From: an uncultured Opitutia bacterium
GTDB taxonomy: Bacteria > Verrucomicrobiota > Verrucomicrobiia > Opitutales > Opitutaceae
Direction of reading: 5' to 3'
Length of the DNA: 64,000 bases
Assembly (NCBI GenBank): GCA_903827245.1
Contig: CAIKHO010000048.1
Span: forward strand, 62,001-126,000
Part shown: positions 52,501 to 61,726 of the stretch, piece by piece
How positions within the stretch are numbered: the first letter of the stretch is position 1
How the letters are laid out: every line of letters starts with the position of its first letter
Made by a program: the position numbers and the translations under genes
Notes under the pieces: model-generated
What the model saw: the letters and a program-made list of their open reading frames with translations, nothing else
What the model was told of the DNA's origin: nothing
Databases searched by the model: none

Positions 52501-54396
52501 TCAGGCCGGCGCCTTCGCCATCGGGCCGCGCATCGGCGGCGTGGCCACCGTCGGACCCTGGAAGCTCCGCCACTTTTCCAGCGGCAGGTTGGCGAGGCCG
52601 ATGATCACGAGCTGGCTGGCGACAAACGCCACCAGCCACCAGAAGGCGGCGTCCATGAAACCGTAGCTGTGGAGGCCGACGCCCAGCATGTTGACGCCAA
52701 ACCAGCTCCAGCTCGTCACCACGTTGCCGAAAACGGCCAGGCACATCAGTCCGCGCTGCTTCACCAGGCCGCCCCAACGGGCGTGCAGGATGATCGCGTT
52801 CCAGATCACGATGATCAGCGCGCCGTTTTCCTTCGGATCCCAGCCCCAGAAACGGCCCCACGACTGGTCGGCCCAGATGCCGCCGAGCACGGTGCCCACC
52901 AGGCTGAACAGCGTCGCGAAGCACACGATCCCGTAGACCATGCGGGCCAGCGAATCGGCCGTGGCCTTGTCGAGCGACCGCGTAAAAACTCCGCGGAAAA
53001 TGTAGATGAGGGCGAGAAACCCCGAGAGGAAGGTCGCCGCATAACCCGTCGCCACCACCACGACGTGTGTCGCCAGCCAGAAATTGGAATCGAGGACGGC
53101 GCGCATCATCTCCAGCGTATCACCGCTGAACGAGAGGTAGTGCGCGATCAGCAGGGTGCTGAAACCGACCAGCCCCGCCGCCACGCTGCCGATGGCGTTC
53201 TTGAAGATGGTCTCGAGCACGAGGCAGAGCGCCACGGCGCCCCAGCCGACAAAGAGGGCCGAGGAATACAGGTTGGTGACGGGCGGACGCCCCTCGAGCC
53301 ACATGCGCGTGACAATGCCGGCCGTGGCCAGCAGCCACGCGAGTGCCACCACGTAAAACGCCGACCGACCGAGCACCTCCGGCCATTTCAGCCACGAGAA
53401 CAACGCGAGCAGGAAGGCCCCGATATAGACCAGCATGCTGGTCCAGAACGGATCCGCCGAGTTAAAGCGCACCTCGACGTCGCATTTCACGAGCTGCGGC
53501 GCAAAGCGCTTCTGCAGCGCGTCACGGTACAGCGCGACCAACTCGTTGAACTGCGCCGGCTGGTGCTGGCGCCAGGTGCGGGCAAACGCCGCATAGGTCA
53601 GGACCGAGGGATTGATCCGGCCGGACGCAAAGGTCTCGAGCAGCGCGCTGCCCGGCTTGCTCCACGCCGTCGGATCCTTGGCCCCGGCCTCCGGCGGAAT
53701 CGCCAGCAGATAGCCGTAATTTTCCAATTGCATGAACTTCTCCCCGATGGCGGTGACCTGGTTGGCGGCCGCCTCGTCAAACGGCTGCCCGGCCTGCTTG
53801 GCCCGCATGGCCGCGACGCCGGCGGGCAGCGCCTTCTGGAAACTCATCAGCTCGGCGAGGAAATCCTCCGAGTCCGGCGGCACGAGGCTGTGCTGGAGCC
53901 GCTGGTAGAGGACGAGGCTGTTGTAGAGCTGGATGACCGCCTTCTGGAACGACGAGCGCACTGCGGACTCCACCGGCTCGGCCAGCTTGTACTGGCGTTC
54001 GAGCTCGGTGAGATTTTTTTCCAGCTGCACGAAAGAAAAGCGCTTTTTTCCCGCGCCGTCCTCGGGCTTGAGACTGAACAGCGCCAGCACGTCCGGGTGG
54101 ACGATCTCGAAGGTCTGGTAGGCGTCGGCCACCGTGCCGCTGAACATCACGTCCAGCAGCCACTCCTCCGGCGTGAGCTCGCTGCCATTCGGCGCGGTCA
54201 CCGACCAGCGGCCCTGGAATTGCAGCAGGGAGGTGCGCGCCACGGTGTCGAAGGGCTTGATCCGGCCGTTGACGAGCACGGGCAGCCGGCCGAAGCCGGT
54301 GACATCGAATTCAGCCGGATTGTGCGGCGGCACCAGCGAGACGCCGACCAGGGCCAGCGTGGCGAGCAGGACGAGCCAGGGGATCGTTTTTTTCAT
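52501..54396 (-). CDS. ccsA: Cytochrome c biogenesis protein CcsA
   Basis: A 631-residue membrane protein of system II cytochrome c maturation, which carries and attaches haem. The C-terminal half is polytopic and contains the tryptophan-rich haem motif WADQSWGRFWGWDPKENGAL and flanking His residues (LIAHYLSF, ATHVVVVATGYAA, NAIILHARW). The N-terminal 320 residues form a large extracytoplasmic domain after one signal/anchor segment. This enlarged CcsA is a form seen in Bacteroidota and Verrucomicrobia. It overlaps resB by 4 bp. Confidence 0.9.
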   Translation of the reverse strand: MKKTIPWLVLLATLALVGVSLVPPHNPAEFDVTGFGRLPVLVNGRIKPFDTVARTSLLQFQGRWSVTAPNGSELTPEEWLLDVMFSGTVADAYQTFEIVHPDVLALFSLKPEDGAGKKRFSFVQLEKNLTELERQYKLAEPVESAVRSSFQKAVIQLYNSLVLYQRLQHSLVPPDSEDFLAELMSFQKALPAGVAAMRAKQAGQPFDEAAANQVTAIGEKFMQLENYGYLLAIPPEAGAKDPTAWSKPGSALLETFASGRINPSVLTYAAFARTWRQHQPAQFNELVALYRDALQKRFAPQLVKCDVEVRFNSADPFWTSMLVYIGAFLLALFSWLKWPEVLGRSAFYVVALAWLLATAGIVTRMWLEGRPPVTNLYSSALFVGWGAVALCLVLETIFKNAIGSVAAGLVGFSTLLIAHYLSFSGDTLEMMRAVLDSNFWLATHVVVVATGYAATFLSGFLALIYIFRGVFTRSLDKATADSLARMVYGIVCFATLFSLVGTVLGGIWADQSWGRFWGWDPKENGALIIVIWNAIILHARWGGLVKQRGLMCLAVFGNVVTSWSWFGVNMLGVGLHSYGFMDAAFWWLVAFVASQLVIIGLANLPLEKWRSFQGPTVATPPMRGPMAKAPA

Positions 54397-55565
54397 GGGG
54401 CGGCGGGGACAGCGGACAGACGGCGTTTCCGGAAGAACCCGGTGAGCGAAATGGAGAACTGGACGATCAAGCCCACGGCCATCAGCACGCAGGAGACGTA
54501 GGGCAGCAGCCAGCTCGGGTTGCGCACGACCTGAAGGATGGTGACCTTGTCATTTCCCTCCTCGAAACTCGCCTGGTAGAACGTGAGGCCTGAGTAGCGC
54601 AGGGGGTTGTTCATGTAGATGAGCACCTCGCGGTCGTCCCGGCCGTCGGGCGTGGTCAGATGGATGCGGCTCGAGAAATTCTTCGGGATGTCCGTGCCCG
54701 CGTAGATGTCGTGATTGAACTTGAGCAGCGTGAGCGCAAACGGGCGATAAGCCCGCGCCGGGCGCAGGGCCATTTTCCACGTATGGCCGCCCACGGCGAA
54801 AGTCTGCTGCAGCACCGGAATCGGCGCCACCAGCCGGGTGCCGAGCGAGCCCTCCGGTCCCACCAGCTCGACGTAAACCGCGGGCAGGTTGGTCTCGTCG
54901 GGCTTGTAGGTCATGGGCAGCGGGGTGGCGTCGATCTGCATGCCGGGACCGATGGTCGCAAGCGACGGCGGCTGGCCGGCCGCATCGGTGCGATTTTGCA
55001 GGCCGGCGTTGGGATAGTAGGCCTTGGGGACCACCCGGAAGGGGAGCTTGGGATGCTGTACCACCTCGCCGCGCTCCAGCAGCTCCGTGGGAATGACCAC
55101 CACGTCGTCGTGGTCCGCGCTGGTCGTGTCCGTGATCGCGAGCTCCATGAATCGTGAGCTCTCGGAGTAATTCTTGGGCTGGCCCTCCTCCAGGCGCATC
55201 TGGAATTCCTGCTGCCAGAGGCCGGCGAAGAGCTGGCCGAGGAGCAGGAGGATCAGGCCCAGGTGGGTGAGAAAGATGCCGGTCTTGCGCCACGTCAGCT
55301 TGAAGCGATAGACGTGCGCGGCGACGAGGTTGACGAAGAGCAGGCCGCCGAGGAAATAACCGCCGGGAAAGATCGGCACCGGCACCTCGCCGACTTTCCA
55401 GAGCACGAAGAAGGTCTGGAAATACTTCTGCTGCACCGCCCAGATGCCGAGGTTCACCTGGTCGATCGTCGCGGCGAAGATGAGGAGCATCGACAGCGCC
55501 AGCAGCACGACCGTCAGCCGGAGCGAAACGAAGAAATCGCGAAACTGCCGCGTCAGGTCGTTCAT
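54393..55565 (-). CDS. resB: ResB-like cytochrome c biogenesis protein
   Basis: A 390-residue ResB/Ccs1-type partner of CcsA. Three N-terminal membrane segments are visible (LRLTVVLLALSMLLIFAATI, FPGGYFLGGLLFVNLVAAHV, IFLTHLGLILLLLGQLFAGL). A large periplasmic domain follows, with the typical segment YMNNPLRYSGLTFYQASFEE, and a last membrane segment near the C-terminus. It is translationally coupled on both sides (4-bp overlaps with the lipoprotein gene and ccsA). Together they export and ligate haem. Confidence 0.9.
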   Translation of the reverse strand: MNDLTRQFRDFFVSLRLTVVLLALSMLLIFAATIDQVNLGIWAVQQKYFQTFFVLWKVGEVPVPIFPGGYFLGGLLFVNLVAAHVYRFKLTWRKTGIFLTHLGLILLLLGQLFAGLWQQEFQMRLEEGQPKNYSESSRFMELAITDTTSADHDDVVVIPTELLERGEVVQHPKLPFRVVPKAYYPNAGLQNRTDAAGQPPSLATIGPGMQIDATPLPMTYKPDETNLPAVYVELVGPEGSLGTRLVAPIPVLQQTFAVGGHTWKMALRPARAYRPFALTLLKFNHDIYAGTDIPKNFSSRIHLTTPDGRDDREVLIYMNNPLRYSGLTFYQASFEEGNDKVTILQVVRNPSWLLPYVSCVLMAVGLIVQFSISLTGFFRKRRLSAVPAAP

Positions 55566-56221
55566 GGCCGGGCCGGGGGTCTGATCGTCTTGAGGAATTC
55601 CTCGAACGAGGGCTTGCCGCCGGCAATCACGGCATCGGGTCCGGGTCCGAGTTTAAAAAACCAAGTACCCGTGTCGAAGGGGATGATCGCGCCGATCAAA
55701 CGCTGCGATGGTCCGCCAAAATCCACCAGGGCAATGCGCAGCCCGTTGGATTCAAGGCGCGTGACCGCCCCCGCGAGGTCCGCCGCGGTGAGCGGCGGCA
55801 GATCCACCTGTCCGCGCCAGCGGTTGACGTTGGCCAATTCGCCGCCGACATCGCTCGGGAATGCCGTGATCGAGAGTTCCCCTTCCGCCCCTCCGGCGCC
55901 TGGCACACTGTACGTTGCCTTGCGCATGGCCGACCCGGCCTTCGACTTCCAGTTTGCCGGCGCAGTCCAGGTCAGCTCGGGGCCGCTTGCCGTGGGCACG
56001 GCCGTCGCCGCCATGGCCGCGCCACCGGCAAAGGGCGCCACCGCCCCGGGCGTTGCATCGGCCGCGGCCGGCATCTGCGGGATCACCGCGTCCTTTTCCT
56101 TCGGCACCTGATAATAAGCCACCTTCGGGTCACGGCACGCGGCGAGGCACAGGGGCAGCAAGAGGAGCACAAGACAGACGGGACGGGGAAACATGAGGGA
56201 GGCCCACAGTCTATCCTTCAT
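55562..56221 (-). CDS. Putative lipoprotein of the cytochrome maturation operon
   Basis: 219 residues, or 210 from MFPRPVCLVL (start 56194). The lipobox LPLCLAAC gives an acylated Cys. The mature part has an Ala/Pro-rich linker and a domain with TWTAPANWKSKAGSAMRKAT and LIGAIIPFDTGTWFFKLGPG. The latter pattern is common in small lipoproteins that precede ccsA/resB in this phylum. It is first of three genes overlapping by 4 bp. A role in cytochrome maturation is inferred from position only. Confidence 0.7.
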   Translation of the reverse strand: MKDRLWASLMFPRPVCLVLLLLPLCLAACRDPKVAYYQVPKEKDAVIPQMPAAADATPGAVAPFAGGAAMAATAVPTASGPELTWTAPANWKSKAGSAMRKATYSVPGAGGAEGELSITAFPSDVGGELANVNRWRGQVDLPPLTAADLAGAVTRLESNGLRIALVDFGGPSQRLIGAIIPFDTGTWFFKLGPGPDAVIAGGKPSFEEFLKTIRPPARP

Positions 56222-56302
56222 CGGGAAACTTCAACCCAATCCACCGGCAAAAACCCGAGGCCCGCGCATATTAGGGCTGATGACAGGGTTTAGAACGATC
56301 GC

Positions 56303-56329
56303 GTAGGGGCGTTGCTTGACGACGCCCGG
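56303..56329. repeat. GTAGGGGCG repeat, half copy
   Basis: GTAGGGGCGTTGCTTGACGA and onward matches, in reverse complement, the right arm of the copy at 3491-3558. The opposite arm is missing, and another repeat type starts directly after it. Confidence 0.65.
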
Positions 56330-56332
56330 ACT

Positions 56333-56356
56333 GTAGGAGCGGCTTTACGCCGCGAT
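56333..56356. repeat. GTAGGAGC-GCTTTACGCC repeat, copy 1
   Basis: GTAGGAGCGGCTTTACGCCG followed by CGAT recurs with one change at 59810-59833. The pattern resembles one arm of REP-type elements. It adjoins two other repeat families in a cluster of about 180 bp. Confidence 0.65.
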
Positions 56357-56357
56357 C

Positions 56358-56483
56358 AAGGTGGCTGCCGACCTCCGGGCGGCGGTTTGGATTTGAGCAA
56401 ACGCTATTGGTTGACGGAGATTATTCCGCCGCCCGGCCTGTCCTTCGGAGGCTCGGCGAAGGAGGAAGGTCGGCGGCCACCTT
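56358..56483. repeat. Dispersed inverted repeat (GGTGGCCGCC family), copy 4
   Basis: Left arm AAGGTGGCTGCCGACCTCCG, a 40-nt core at 56386-56425 (begins TTTGGATTTGAGCAAACG), and a right arm ending GGTCGGCGGCCACCTT. The core is inverted relative to the copy at 52334. It ends 12 bp past the GH78 stop codon, so it also sits at that gene's 3' end. Confidence 0.85.
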
Positions 56484-56494
56484 TTCGGAACTTT

Positions 56495-59400
56495 CTACCT
56501 GATCGCCTGGCGCGGAAACGAGAACCGGTACGCACCCGCCGCAAGAGCCAGCGTCGTGCTGTTTCCATCCGCGCCGGCCACCGCTTGTCCGTCCTGACGC
56601 ACGTCCCGAGCGGAAACGGGCAGCACGATGTCGGCCGTAGTGTTCGGCGGCACGGTCACGTCGTAGATCATCTGGTCGTTCTCCACATGCCAATGGGAAC
56701 CGATGACACCGTAGGGCGTGTCGAGCGTCGCCTTCACGCGCGAGAGCCGCTTCGTGAATTGCGGCGCGAGCGTGAAGTGCTTGTAGCCGGGCTGCGCCTC
56801 GTCGGCCTGGATTCCGGCCGCGCCGGAGTAGAGCCACGCGCCGACGGAGCCAAGCGAGTAATGATTGAAGGAGTTCATCGACGAGGCCTGGAATCCCTTT
56901 TCCGGCGTCCAGCCATCCCAGCGCTCCCAGATGGTGGTGGCCCCATTTCTCACGGAGAAAAGCCAGGAGGGGTAGCTGTCGGTGAACACCAGCTGCCAGG
57001 CGAGATCGGAGCGGCCGATTTCCGTGAGCATGGGGCAGATCAGCCCGACCCCAACAAAACCCGTGGTGAGATGGCCGCTTTGCTCGACATCCTCCGCCAG
57101 GCGCCGGGCCACGATGGGACGCAGGTTTTCCGGGAGCAGGTCGAATTTCAGTGCGAGCATGTACGCCGTCTGGGTATTGCCCGAGCGTACCTCGGGGCCC
57201 GCATTCGCGGCCGGTGCAGCGCCCGCGCGTCCGCCCCGCGCGCCACCGACCGCGGTGATCGAACCATCGGCCCCCACATACGCGGCGTTGAAGGCGGCCA
57301 CGATATCCTGGCGCAGCTTGTCATATTTCGCGGCGTCCTCCGTCTTGCCAAGAATCGACGCGGCCCGCGCGACGATGCGCACGGACTTGGCAAAAAACGC
57401 CGTGTCCACGATGTTCGTGGGCGTGGGCTTCGGAGCGAGATGGTCGCCGACCCCGCCCGTGAGAATCAGGTTGTTGGACGAGCGCTGGCAGTAATCCACC
57501 CATTTCGCCATGTGGTCGTAGTTGTCCGCCAGAAACGCCTTGTCGCCGTAGGCCACGTACATGACCCACGGGATGATGACACCCGCGTCACCCCACACGG
57601 GCCACGAGTTGTTCTGGTTCGCCCGCGGCGAGACCGTCGAGAACTCGCCGTTCGGTCCCTGGGCATCGTTCACGTCCACCATCCACTTGGTGAAGAAGCC
57701 CGCGACATCCGCATTGCGCACGGCGGTGGGCGCGAACACCTGCGCGTCACCCATCCAGCCGAGGCGTTCGTCGCGCTGCGGGCAGTCGGTGGGCACGCTC
57801 AGGAAATTGCTGCGCTGGCCCCAGGTGATGTTCGAGAAAAGCTGGTTGAGATCCTTGTCCGAACTTTCCCAGGTTCCCGTCGCCGGCGTGTCGGAGCCCA
57901 CGACGATACCGCGGATGTCAGCGGCGGTGAGTTCGCCGGGATAGCCCGCGATCTCGACATAGCGGAAACCGTGGAACGTGAAGTGCGGCTCGAAGGTTTC
58001 GCGGCCCGCGCCGCCAAGCGTGAAGGTATCGATGGAAAGGGCCGTCCGGAGATTTTCCGCATAGAGCGTGCCGTCGGCGTTGATCATCTCCGCGTGGGTG
58101 GCCGTGATGGTGGTGCCGGCCGGTCCGCGGGCGGAAAGGCGGACGTGGCCGACCATGTTCTGGCCCAGGTCGACGATCCAGACATTGCCGCGCCGCGTGA
58201 TGGCTTTCGGGGCCAGCTCCATCAGCCGGCGCACCGGCGGCCCGCGCTGCGGATCGAGCGCGATGCCCTCATGGGTTTCGAGTGCGACGGGCGTCCACCC
58301 GGCATCGTCGAACGCCGGGCGGTCCCACGGAACCGTTTTGCGCCCGTCGATGACTTCGCCCAGCTGCGCATCGGCGCCGACGATCTCGCCCGCGCCACCC
58401 TTCCAGGAGCCGTCCGTCGCGATGATCTCGGTGGAGCCGTCGGCATAAAATATTTCCAGCTGCGCGCTGAAAAGCGGCCGGCTGCTGACCTTGGCGTATT
58501 GGGCCAGCCCCATCCAGCCCAGGCGGCCCGCAAACCAGCCGTCGCTCAAGAGCGCCCCGACCGCGTTCGGACCGGGCGTGAGCAGCGCGGTGACATCGAC
58601 CGTCTGCACCATCACTCGCCGGTTGTAATCGGTGAAGCCGGGGTCGAGCTGGTGGTCGTTGACGCGCTGGCCGTTGATCGAGGCCTCGTAGACGCCGAGC
58701 GCCGTCGCATAGAGGCGCGCCTTGGCCACCGGGCCCCTGACGGTGAAAGTTTTCCGCAGGTAGCGGCCGGGCCCGATCATGCCACCTGCGTTGTCCGCCA
58801 GATCCTGCGCGTGATAACCACCGAGCACACTGGCCGCAGGCCAGGCCGAATCATCGAAGGCCGTCTCAAACCACCCGGTCGCCGGCGCCACCGCGGCCTT
58901 CCAGGCGCCGTCCGTGTTGAAGGTGATGTGCCGGCCACCCTCGAGTTCGATGTCGCCATGGGCCGCCAGGGCGTTCCGTCCGCCGCCCCGGGAAAGGCGC
59001 ACAGCGGCCGCGCCGATCCCAATGATATTTTTGCCGGCGACCAGCTGGCCGCCAAAGTCCGCATGGAACGGCGCCGTGTGGCTGGTGCTGCCCTGCAGCG
59101 TGGGCTGGCCGTTGACATAAAGGGCGATCAATCCGTCGGCCGCCGCATCGATCGTCGCGCCGAGCACCTTCGCGCCGGCCGGAAGCTCAAGCACCAGCCG
59201 GGCGGCCGCCGCCTGATTGGAAATGGAGCCCGCCGAAATCCACGAGGCGCCGCCCAGCGCCGGCTGCATAATGTCATAGCGCGGCAAATCCGCGGTGATC
59301 CACAGGCCCTTCCATTCCCTGGCCGGCGCGAGCAAGCCGAGTTCAAACGACGCCGGCTCGCTCCACGCGGAAGGCGCTCCGTCCTTGTCCCACACCCGCA

Positions 59401-59740
59401 CCTGCCAGAAAACCTGCGACCGCGACCCAAGCGCCGGCCCACCCCACGGCACCAGCACCGATTCGGCGGAGGCCACTTTGCCGGAATCCCAGAGCCCCGG
59501 CGGGTTGGTCACCAAGCCTGCCGCAGTCGCCGCAGCGCGAATTTGATAGGCAGTCTGCACCTCGCCATTGCGGCCAGAGACCAGCTTCCACGAAAGCCGC
59601 GGCTGCACAACGCCAAGCCCAATCGGATTCCGCTCATGCTCGGTGGTGAGCCCCGCGAGGCGCACCGGTGAAACAGTTTGGGCATTTAGCGGACCGGTCA
59701 GGGAAAACGCAGCCAGCAGAAACAAGAGTCGGGTAATCAT
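56495..59740 (-). CDS. GH78-family alpha-L-rhamnosidase, secreted
   Basis: A 1081-residue glycoside hydrolase releasing terminal L-rhamnose from polysaccharides or glycosides. The signal peptide is MITRLLFLLAAFSLTGPLNA. The N-terminal fibronectin-like and carbohydrate-binding beta domains are followed by the (alpha/alpha)6 barrel. The barrel carries the GH78 signature SVPTDCPQRDERLGWMGDAQ with the catalytic acid region, WPVWGDAGVIIPWVMYVAYG, and the late TTIWERWDGWTPEKGFQASS. The C-terminal beta domain includes YGVIGSHWHVENDQMIYDVT. The ATG at 59740 is preferred for the signal peptide. Substrate probably plant or algal rhamnosides. Confidence 0.93.
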   Translation of the reverse strand: MITRLLFLLAAFSLTGPLNAQTVSPVRLAGLTTEHERNPIGLGVVQPRLSWKLVSGRNGEVQTAYQIRAAATAAGLVTNPPGLWDSGKVASAESVLVPWGGPALGSRSQVFWQVRVWDKDGAPSAWSEPASFELGLLAPAREWKGLWITADLPRYDIMQPALGGASWISAGSISNQAAAARLVLELPAGAKVLGATIDAAADGLIALYVNGQPTLQGSTSHTAPFHADFGGQLVAGKNIIGIGAAAVRLSRGGGRNALAAHGDIELEGGRHITFNTDGAWKAAVAPATGWFETAFDDSAWPAASVLGGYHAQDLADNAGGMIGPGRYLRKTFTVRGPVAKARLYATALGVYEASINGQRVNDHQLDPGFTDYNRRVMVQTVDVTALLTPGPNAVGALLSDGWFAGRLGWMGLAQYAKVSSRPLFSAQLEIFYADGSTEIIATDGSWKGGAGEIVGADAQLGEVIDGRKTVPWDRPAFDDAGWTPVALETHEGIALDPQRGPPVRRLMELAPKAITRRGNVWIVDLGQNMVGHVRLSARGPAGTTITATHAEMINADGTLYAENLRTALSIDTFTLGGAGRETFEPHFTFHGFRYVEIAGYPGELTAADIRGIVVGSDTPATGTWESSDKDLNQLFSNITWGQRSNFLSVPTDCPQRDERLGWMGDAQVFAPTAVRNADVAGFFTKWMVDVNDAQGPNGEFSTVSPRANQNNSWPVWGDAGVIIPWVMYVAYGDKAFLADNYDHMAKWVDYCQRSSNNLILTGGVGDHLAPKPTPTNIVDTAFFAKSVRIVARAASILGKTEDAAKYDKLRQDIVAAFNAAYVGADGSITAVGGARGGRAGAAPAANAGPEVRSGNTQTAYMLALKFDLLPENLRPIVARRLAEDVEQSGHLTTGFVGVGLICPMLTEIGRSDLAWQLVFTDSYPSWLFSVRNGATTIWERWDGWTPEKGFQASSMNSFNHYSLGSVGAWLYSGAAGIQADEAQPGYKHFTLAPQFTKRLSRVKATLDTPYGVIGSHWHVENDQMIYDVTVPPNTTADIVLPVSARDVRQDGQAVAGADGNSTTLALAAGAYRFSFPRQAIR

Positions 59741-59809
59741 GGGGTATCCTGACGGAATTCTAGGCAGACTCACACGGAACAGAAAAGAGTGAAGTCACGG
59801 GGCATCTTT

Positions 59810-59833
59810 GTAGGAGCAGCTTTACGCCGCGAT
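59810..59833. repeat. GTAGGAGC-GCTTTACGCC repeat, copy 2
   Basis: GTAGGAGCAGCTTTACGCCG followed by CGAT differs from the copy at 56333-56356 in one base. The two copies flank the GH78 gene on both sides. Confidence 0.65.
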
Positions 59834-59870
59834 GCTCGAGGTCCGCCGGACGAGCCATCGCGGGCCGGCC

Positions 59871-59901
59871 AAAAAAAGGCCGCCGCTGGTCAGCGGCGGC
59901 C
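59871..59901 (-). terminator. Intrinsic terminator of the DUF2911 gene
   Basis: Perfect 10-bp stem GGCCGCCGCT / AGCGGCGGCC with loop GGTC (59878-59901), and seven A residues on its left that give a U-run in the minus-strand transcript. It lies 20 bp past the DUF2911 stop. Confidence 0.9.
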
Positions 59902-59920
59902 GGGATGAAATCGGTGTCGC

Positions 59921-60517
59921 TTATTTCTTCACCGCGAAGGCCAGCGAGTACTGCGTGGTCTCCCACATGATCTTCAGCACGCCGCCGCCGCTGGCGGGAT
60001 CGTTCGCGACCGCGAGCGTGAGTTCGTCGATCTGCTTGTCCATGGCGTCCTTCTTCAGATCCACCCGGCCCAGGTCCTTCGTCTCATCCACCGGGATGCC
60101 CCATTTGCCGATGTGCGTGCTGATGGCCAGTTTCGACGGGCCGTTTTCCGACGGCACCATGTAAAGAACGTAGGCGACCCCGCCCTGGATCGTGACCCCG
60201 CCGAGGTCGAGCGGCTGCTCCGAAATGATCGTCGTGGCCTCGTCCGACCCGAGGCGCCACGCCTTTTCCCACGGCACCAGCGTGCCCCAGATTTTGCGCA
60301 TCGCGCCGGTCTTGGGATCCTTGGAGAAGGGCCGGCCGTATGTGATCGTGACCCGGCTGCCCGTGCGCCGGTCGCCGATGACCGCGCTGATCGTCTCGTG
60401 CGGGCTGGCGCCACCGCTGGAGGCGACCTTGGGTGCAGGCATCGCCGGTTGGTCGGCGGCACTGACAGAACTGACCAGAAGTGTGGCAAGAAGGAGGAAC
60501 GGGGTGATTTTACGCAT
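59921..60517 (-). CDS. DUF2911 secreted protein
   Basis: A 198-residue protein with a signal peptide (MRKITPFLLLATLLVSSVSA). The DUF2911 core comprises SRVTITYGRPFSKDPKTGAM, RKIWGTLVPWEKAWRLGSDE, ATTIISEQPLDLGGVTIQGG and YVLYMVPSENGPSKLAISTH. The family is common in Bacteroidota and Verrucomicrobia and has no known activity. A terminator follows. It sits 62 bp downstream of the bshA stop, so it may or may not be in the same transcript. Confidence 0.87.
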   Translation of the reverse strand: MRKITPFLLLATLLVSSVSAADQPAMPAPKVASSGGASPHETISAVIGDRRTGSRVTITYGRPFSKDPKTGAMRKIWGTLVPWEKAWRLGSDEATTIISEQPLDLGGVTIQGGVAYVLYMVPSENGPSKLAISTHIGKWGIPVDETKDLGRVDLKKDAMDKQIDELTLAVANDPASGGGVLKIMWETTQYSLAFAVKK

Positions 60518-60579
60518 GGGATTGGGGTGGGGTTGGGACAGAAAAGCTGCCGGCGATTTTCTTCGTGGGCGAGGAAAAA

Positions 60580-61725
60580 TCAGGCGCGTACCGCGCAGAC
60601 GCGCCGGTAAAGCGCCTCGTAGCGCGGCACGATGACATCGGCGGAAAACAGCTCGCGGGCGCGCACCTGCGCCGCCTGGCCCAGCGCGGCACGGCGCGCA
60701 GGGTCGCGGATCAGGGTTTCAACCGCGCGGGCCTGCGCATCTGTGTCGCCAAAGGGGACGAGCAGGCCGGTGGCACCGTCCTGCATCACCTCCGGGATGC
60801 CGCCGACTGCCGTTGCCACGCTCGGGAAGCCGAAGCACATCGTCTCGAGGATGCCCAGGCAGAAGCTCTCCATTTCCGAGGTGAACAGACCGAGGTCGGC
60901 TGCCTGCAGGTAATCCTCGATGTCGTTCACGTTTTCCCGGACCACCACCCGGTCTTCGAGGCCCAGCCGCCTCACCTCGCCCGCAAAGGGCGAAAAGTCG
61001 GCCCCGGCGAGGATTACCAGCTTGAACGCTTCTCGCGGGCGGATCGCGGCCGCCGTCTTCAGCAGCAGGTCGATGCGCTTGGGCGGACGGAGATTGGAGA
61101 GGTGCAGGAGCATCGCCTCGCCCGGCGCCAGCCCGAGTTCGCGCCGCACTTCTTCCCGCGGTCGCCGCGGCGTGCGCGGGATGAAGAAATTATGAATGAC
61201 ATCGATCGGGCGTTCGACCGCGAGCAGCTCGCGCGTTTCACGCTGCAGGTAGGCGGACACGGTCGTGACCGCATCCGAGCAGGCCAGCGCGTGCGTGATG
61301 GCCGGTCCGTAACCCGGATCGCGGCCGAGCAGGGTCGTGTCCGTGCCATGCAGCGTCGTCACGACCCGCGGCTGCTGCGCGGGCGGCAGCATCGAGCGCG
61401 CGAGGATCGCCGCGGTCGCATGCGGCACAGCATAGTGCACGTGCAGGACGTCGAGCCCGTGATCGCGCGTCACCTCCGCCATCTTCACGGATAGGGGCAG
61501 CGTGTAATCCGGATATTTGAACAGGCCGTAATCATTGATCACGACCGGATGGAAAAATAGCCGGGGCGAATCGGCCGGGATGCGGAACGGCCGCTCATAG
61601 CTGATGAAATGCACCTCGTGCCCGCGGCGCGCGAGCTCCTCGCCCAGCGCCGACGCCAGGATGCCGCTGCCGCCGACCGACGGGTAGCAGGTGATCCCGA
61701 TCTTGAGGGGCACGGCCGGGTCCAT
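60580..61725 (-). CDS. bshA: BshA-type N-acetyl-alpha-D-glucosaminyl L-malate synthase
   Basis: A 381-residue GT4 glycosyltransferase. It joins UDP-GlcNAc and L-malate, the first step of bacillithiol synthesis. The start MDPAVPLKIGITCYPSVGGS leads into the BshA-type GGSGILASALGEELARRGHE. YAVPHATAAILA, TTLHGTDTTLLGRDPGY and the GT4 donor motif SEMESFCLGILETMCFGFPS follow. It starts 1 bp after the bshB1 stop, which strongly supports a bacillithiol role over another GT4 activity. The frame is open further upstream inside bshB1. Confidence 0.92.
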   Translation of the reverse strand: MDPAVPLKIGITCYPSVGGSGILASALGEELARRGHEVHFISYERPFRIPADSPRLFFHPVVINDYGLFKYPDYTLPLSVKMAEVTRDHGLDVLHVHYAVPHATAAILARSMLPPAQQPRVVTTLHGTDTTLLGRDPGYGPAITHALACSDAVTTVSAYLQRETRELLAVERPIDVIHNFFIPRTPRRPREEVRRELGLAPGEAMLLHLSNLRPPKRIDLLLKTAAAIRPREAFKLVILAGADFSPFAGEVRRLGLEDRVVVRENVNDIEDYLQAADLGLFTSEMESFCLGILETMCFGFPSVATAVGGIPEVMQDGATGLLVPFGDTDAQARAVETLIRDPARRAALGQAAQVRARELFSADVIVPRYEALYRRVCAVRA

Positions 61726-61726
61726 G

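Noticed and set aside
56312-59671. 1119-codon plus-strand open frame
   Set aside because: Antisense shadow of the GH78 rhamnosidase, and it begins inside a repeat cluster.
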